Assembly (NCBI RefSeq): GCF_029910655.1
Contig: NZ_CP123897.1
Location: 558,001 to 622,000, forward strand
Origin: Methylomonas sp. UP202
GTDB taxonomy: Bacteria; Pseudomonadota; Gammaproteobacteria; Methylococcales; Methylomonadaceae
Direction of reading: 5' to 3'
DNA length: 64,000 bases
Numbering within the stretch: position 1 is the first letter of the stretch; each line of letters begins with the position of its first letter. The notes beneath the pieces are model-generated. The model did not search any database. It worked only from the letters and a program-made list of their open reading frames with translations, and was not told the origin of the DNA. This document shows, piece by piece, positions 63,193 through 64,000 of the stretch. The position numbers and the translations under genes are program-made.

Positions 63193-63575
63193 TGCTGTTG
63201 GACAGCAATATCTTGATTTATGCAGTGCTGCCGCAATATGCGTCGTTGCGGCAATGGTTTGTGCAACAAGCAAACTTAGGCGTATCCGAAATCAGCCGCT
63301 TGGAAGTGCTTGGCTATCATCGGCTCGCTGAGACGGATAAACAGGATTTTCGACGGATGTTTAATATGTTGATGGTCTATCCGATTTCCTCGGTCGTTAT
63401 CGACTCAGCCATTCATTTACGTCAGCAACGCAAAATGTCGGTAGGCGATGCGATTATCGCCGCGACAGCATTGGAAAACCGTCAAACGTTAGTGACCCGA
63501 AACATGCAGGATTTCGCTTGGCTGGAGGGATTGAAGGTGGTCAACCCGTTGTCGGACTTGGATATTGAGGGTTGA
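63192..63575 (+). CDS. PIN-domain toxin
   Basis: The protein has 127 residues with the PIN acidic residues in LLDSNILIYAV, VSEISRLEVLGYH and MSVGDAIIAATALENRQTLV, plus TRNMQDFAWLEGLKVVNPL. It belongs to a different PIN subfamily from the VapC at 61823, pairing with a DUF2281 antitoxin. Its activity as an RNase toxin is inferred from the family and the coupled gene. Confidence 0.88.
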   Translation: MLLDSNILIYAVLPQYASLRQWFVQQANLGVSEISRLEVLGYHRLAETDKQDFRRMFNMLMVYPISSVVIDSAIHLRQQRKMSVGDAIIAATALENRQTLVTRNMQDFAWLEGLKVVNPLSDLDIEG

Positions 63576-63633
63576 TCAGTCAAACTCGATAAGCTGCGCT
63601 AAATTACGATGGCGGATAGGCGTCTGCCGACGC

Positions 63634-63995
63634 GATCGCGGACGATACGTGGACGTTGTTTGTCGCTTCCTAGGGGACTTGATTACTTGGGTGTCGCTGG
63701 CGCACGGCTTGATTTTTGATGTTGGTTCGCGGACCGACAGCCGCGATACTTTCGCTACGAAAACCATCCTTGGTTTTCGCCCTTCGGGCCAGCCTATCGG
63801 CTGTTCAAATTCGTTCCCAACGAATTTGTGCGTCGCCTCGGCAACTGCTCCCGGCGTTGCCCTAACTCCTGCATCCATGCAGTCGAAAAGAAAGTATCCA
63901 AAGACAAATCTGCCTGGAGCAGATTTGGACGCCAACCGCGCACGGAGTGCGAGTGCCTGGATGGCGCGAGTCAGCTGGCGGCCCGGATGCCGCTT
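63634..63995. repeat. Long interspersed repeat, copy 2
   Basis: This is the second copy of the 62266-62625 repeat, in the same orientation, 58 bases after the second toxin gene. Copy 1 has related sequence beyond its end, so this copy may continue past the window edge. No gene is seen in 63576-64000. Confidence 0.82.
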
Positions 63996-64000
63996 AGCTA

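Overview
The window looks like the chromosome of a gammaproteobacterial, nitrogen-fixing, flagellated bacterium, most likely a type I methanotroph close to Methylomonas. This is inferred from the gene mix: a Pseudomonas-like flagellar block, a PPi-type phosphofructokinase as used by methanotrophs, FimV, and a nif tail in Azotobacter order (nifV-cysE-nifW-nifZ-nifM-clpX-nifF). No rRNA gene is present to confirm it.

Layout. 1-6607: flagellar and chemotaxis genes (flgD, C, B; cheV-cheR; flgA, M, N, flgZ) with recognisable sigma-54 and sigma-28 promoter sequences. 6640-16084: a 9.4-kb integrative element in tRNA-Arg(CCU), bounded by a 51-bp direct repeat. It carries a serine resolvase with a three-subsite res-like region, a run of tiny coupled genes, a repeat-rich candidate replication origin with DnaA boxes, a Toprim primase, a DUF927 helicase, an excisionase-like protein and a tyrosine integrase. 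16275-21925: a SIR2-like gene behind a NifA/sigma-54-like promoter, a PhoU-like gene with a Pho box, a DUF445 protein, an esterase and the phosphofructokinase. 21961-28360: two TetR-type regulators with their operators and small target genes, a P-type ATPase and a small membrane protein. 28365-32142: moeB-like gene, groES-groEL under a CIRCE element, and a receiver-HPt protein. 32158-40981: fimV, asd, leuB, leuD, leuC, adk, rsmA, all on the minus strand. 41106-48758: the nif tail from a NifA-type promoter through nifF and rseC. 49043-49650: a second NifA/sigma-54-type promoter driving a 103-aa membrane protein with an internal repeat. 49990-54337: a two-component pair plus a lipoprotein and a histidine-kinase-like protein that lacks its phosphoacceptor histidine. 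54717-57025: an exosortase-associated-type acyltransferase, oxyR and an ankyrin protein. 57030-61424: nrdAB under two NrdR boxes and a cobalamin riboswitch, with an interspersed repeat inserted in frame in nrdA. 61529-64000: two PIN-domain toxin-antitoxin modules, each followed by a copy of the same ~360-bp repeat.

How it works together. The strongest new lead is a possible widening of the NifA regulon. TGT-N10-ACA sites with sigma-54-like elements about 100 bp downstream precede nifV, the SIR2-like gene and the 103-aa membrane protein, and the last two have no assigned role in nitrogen fixation. The second lead is the tRNA-Arg island, which appears to combine site-specific integration with its own replication and a dimer-resolution system, like a replicating satellite rather than a passive island.
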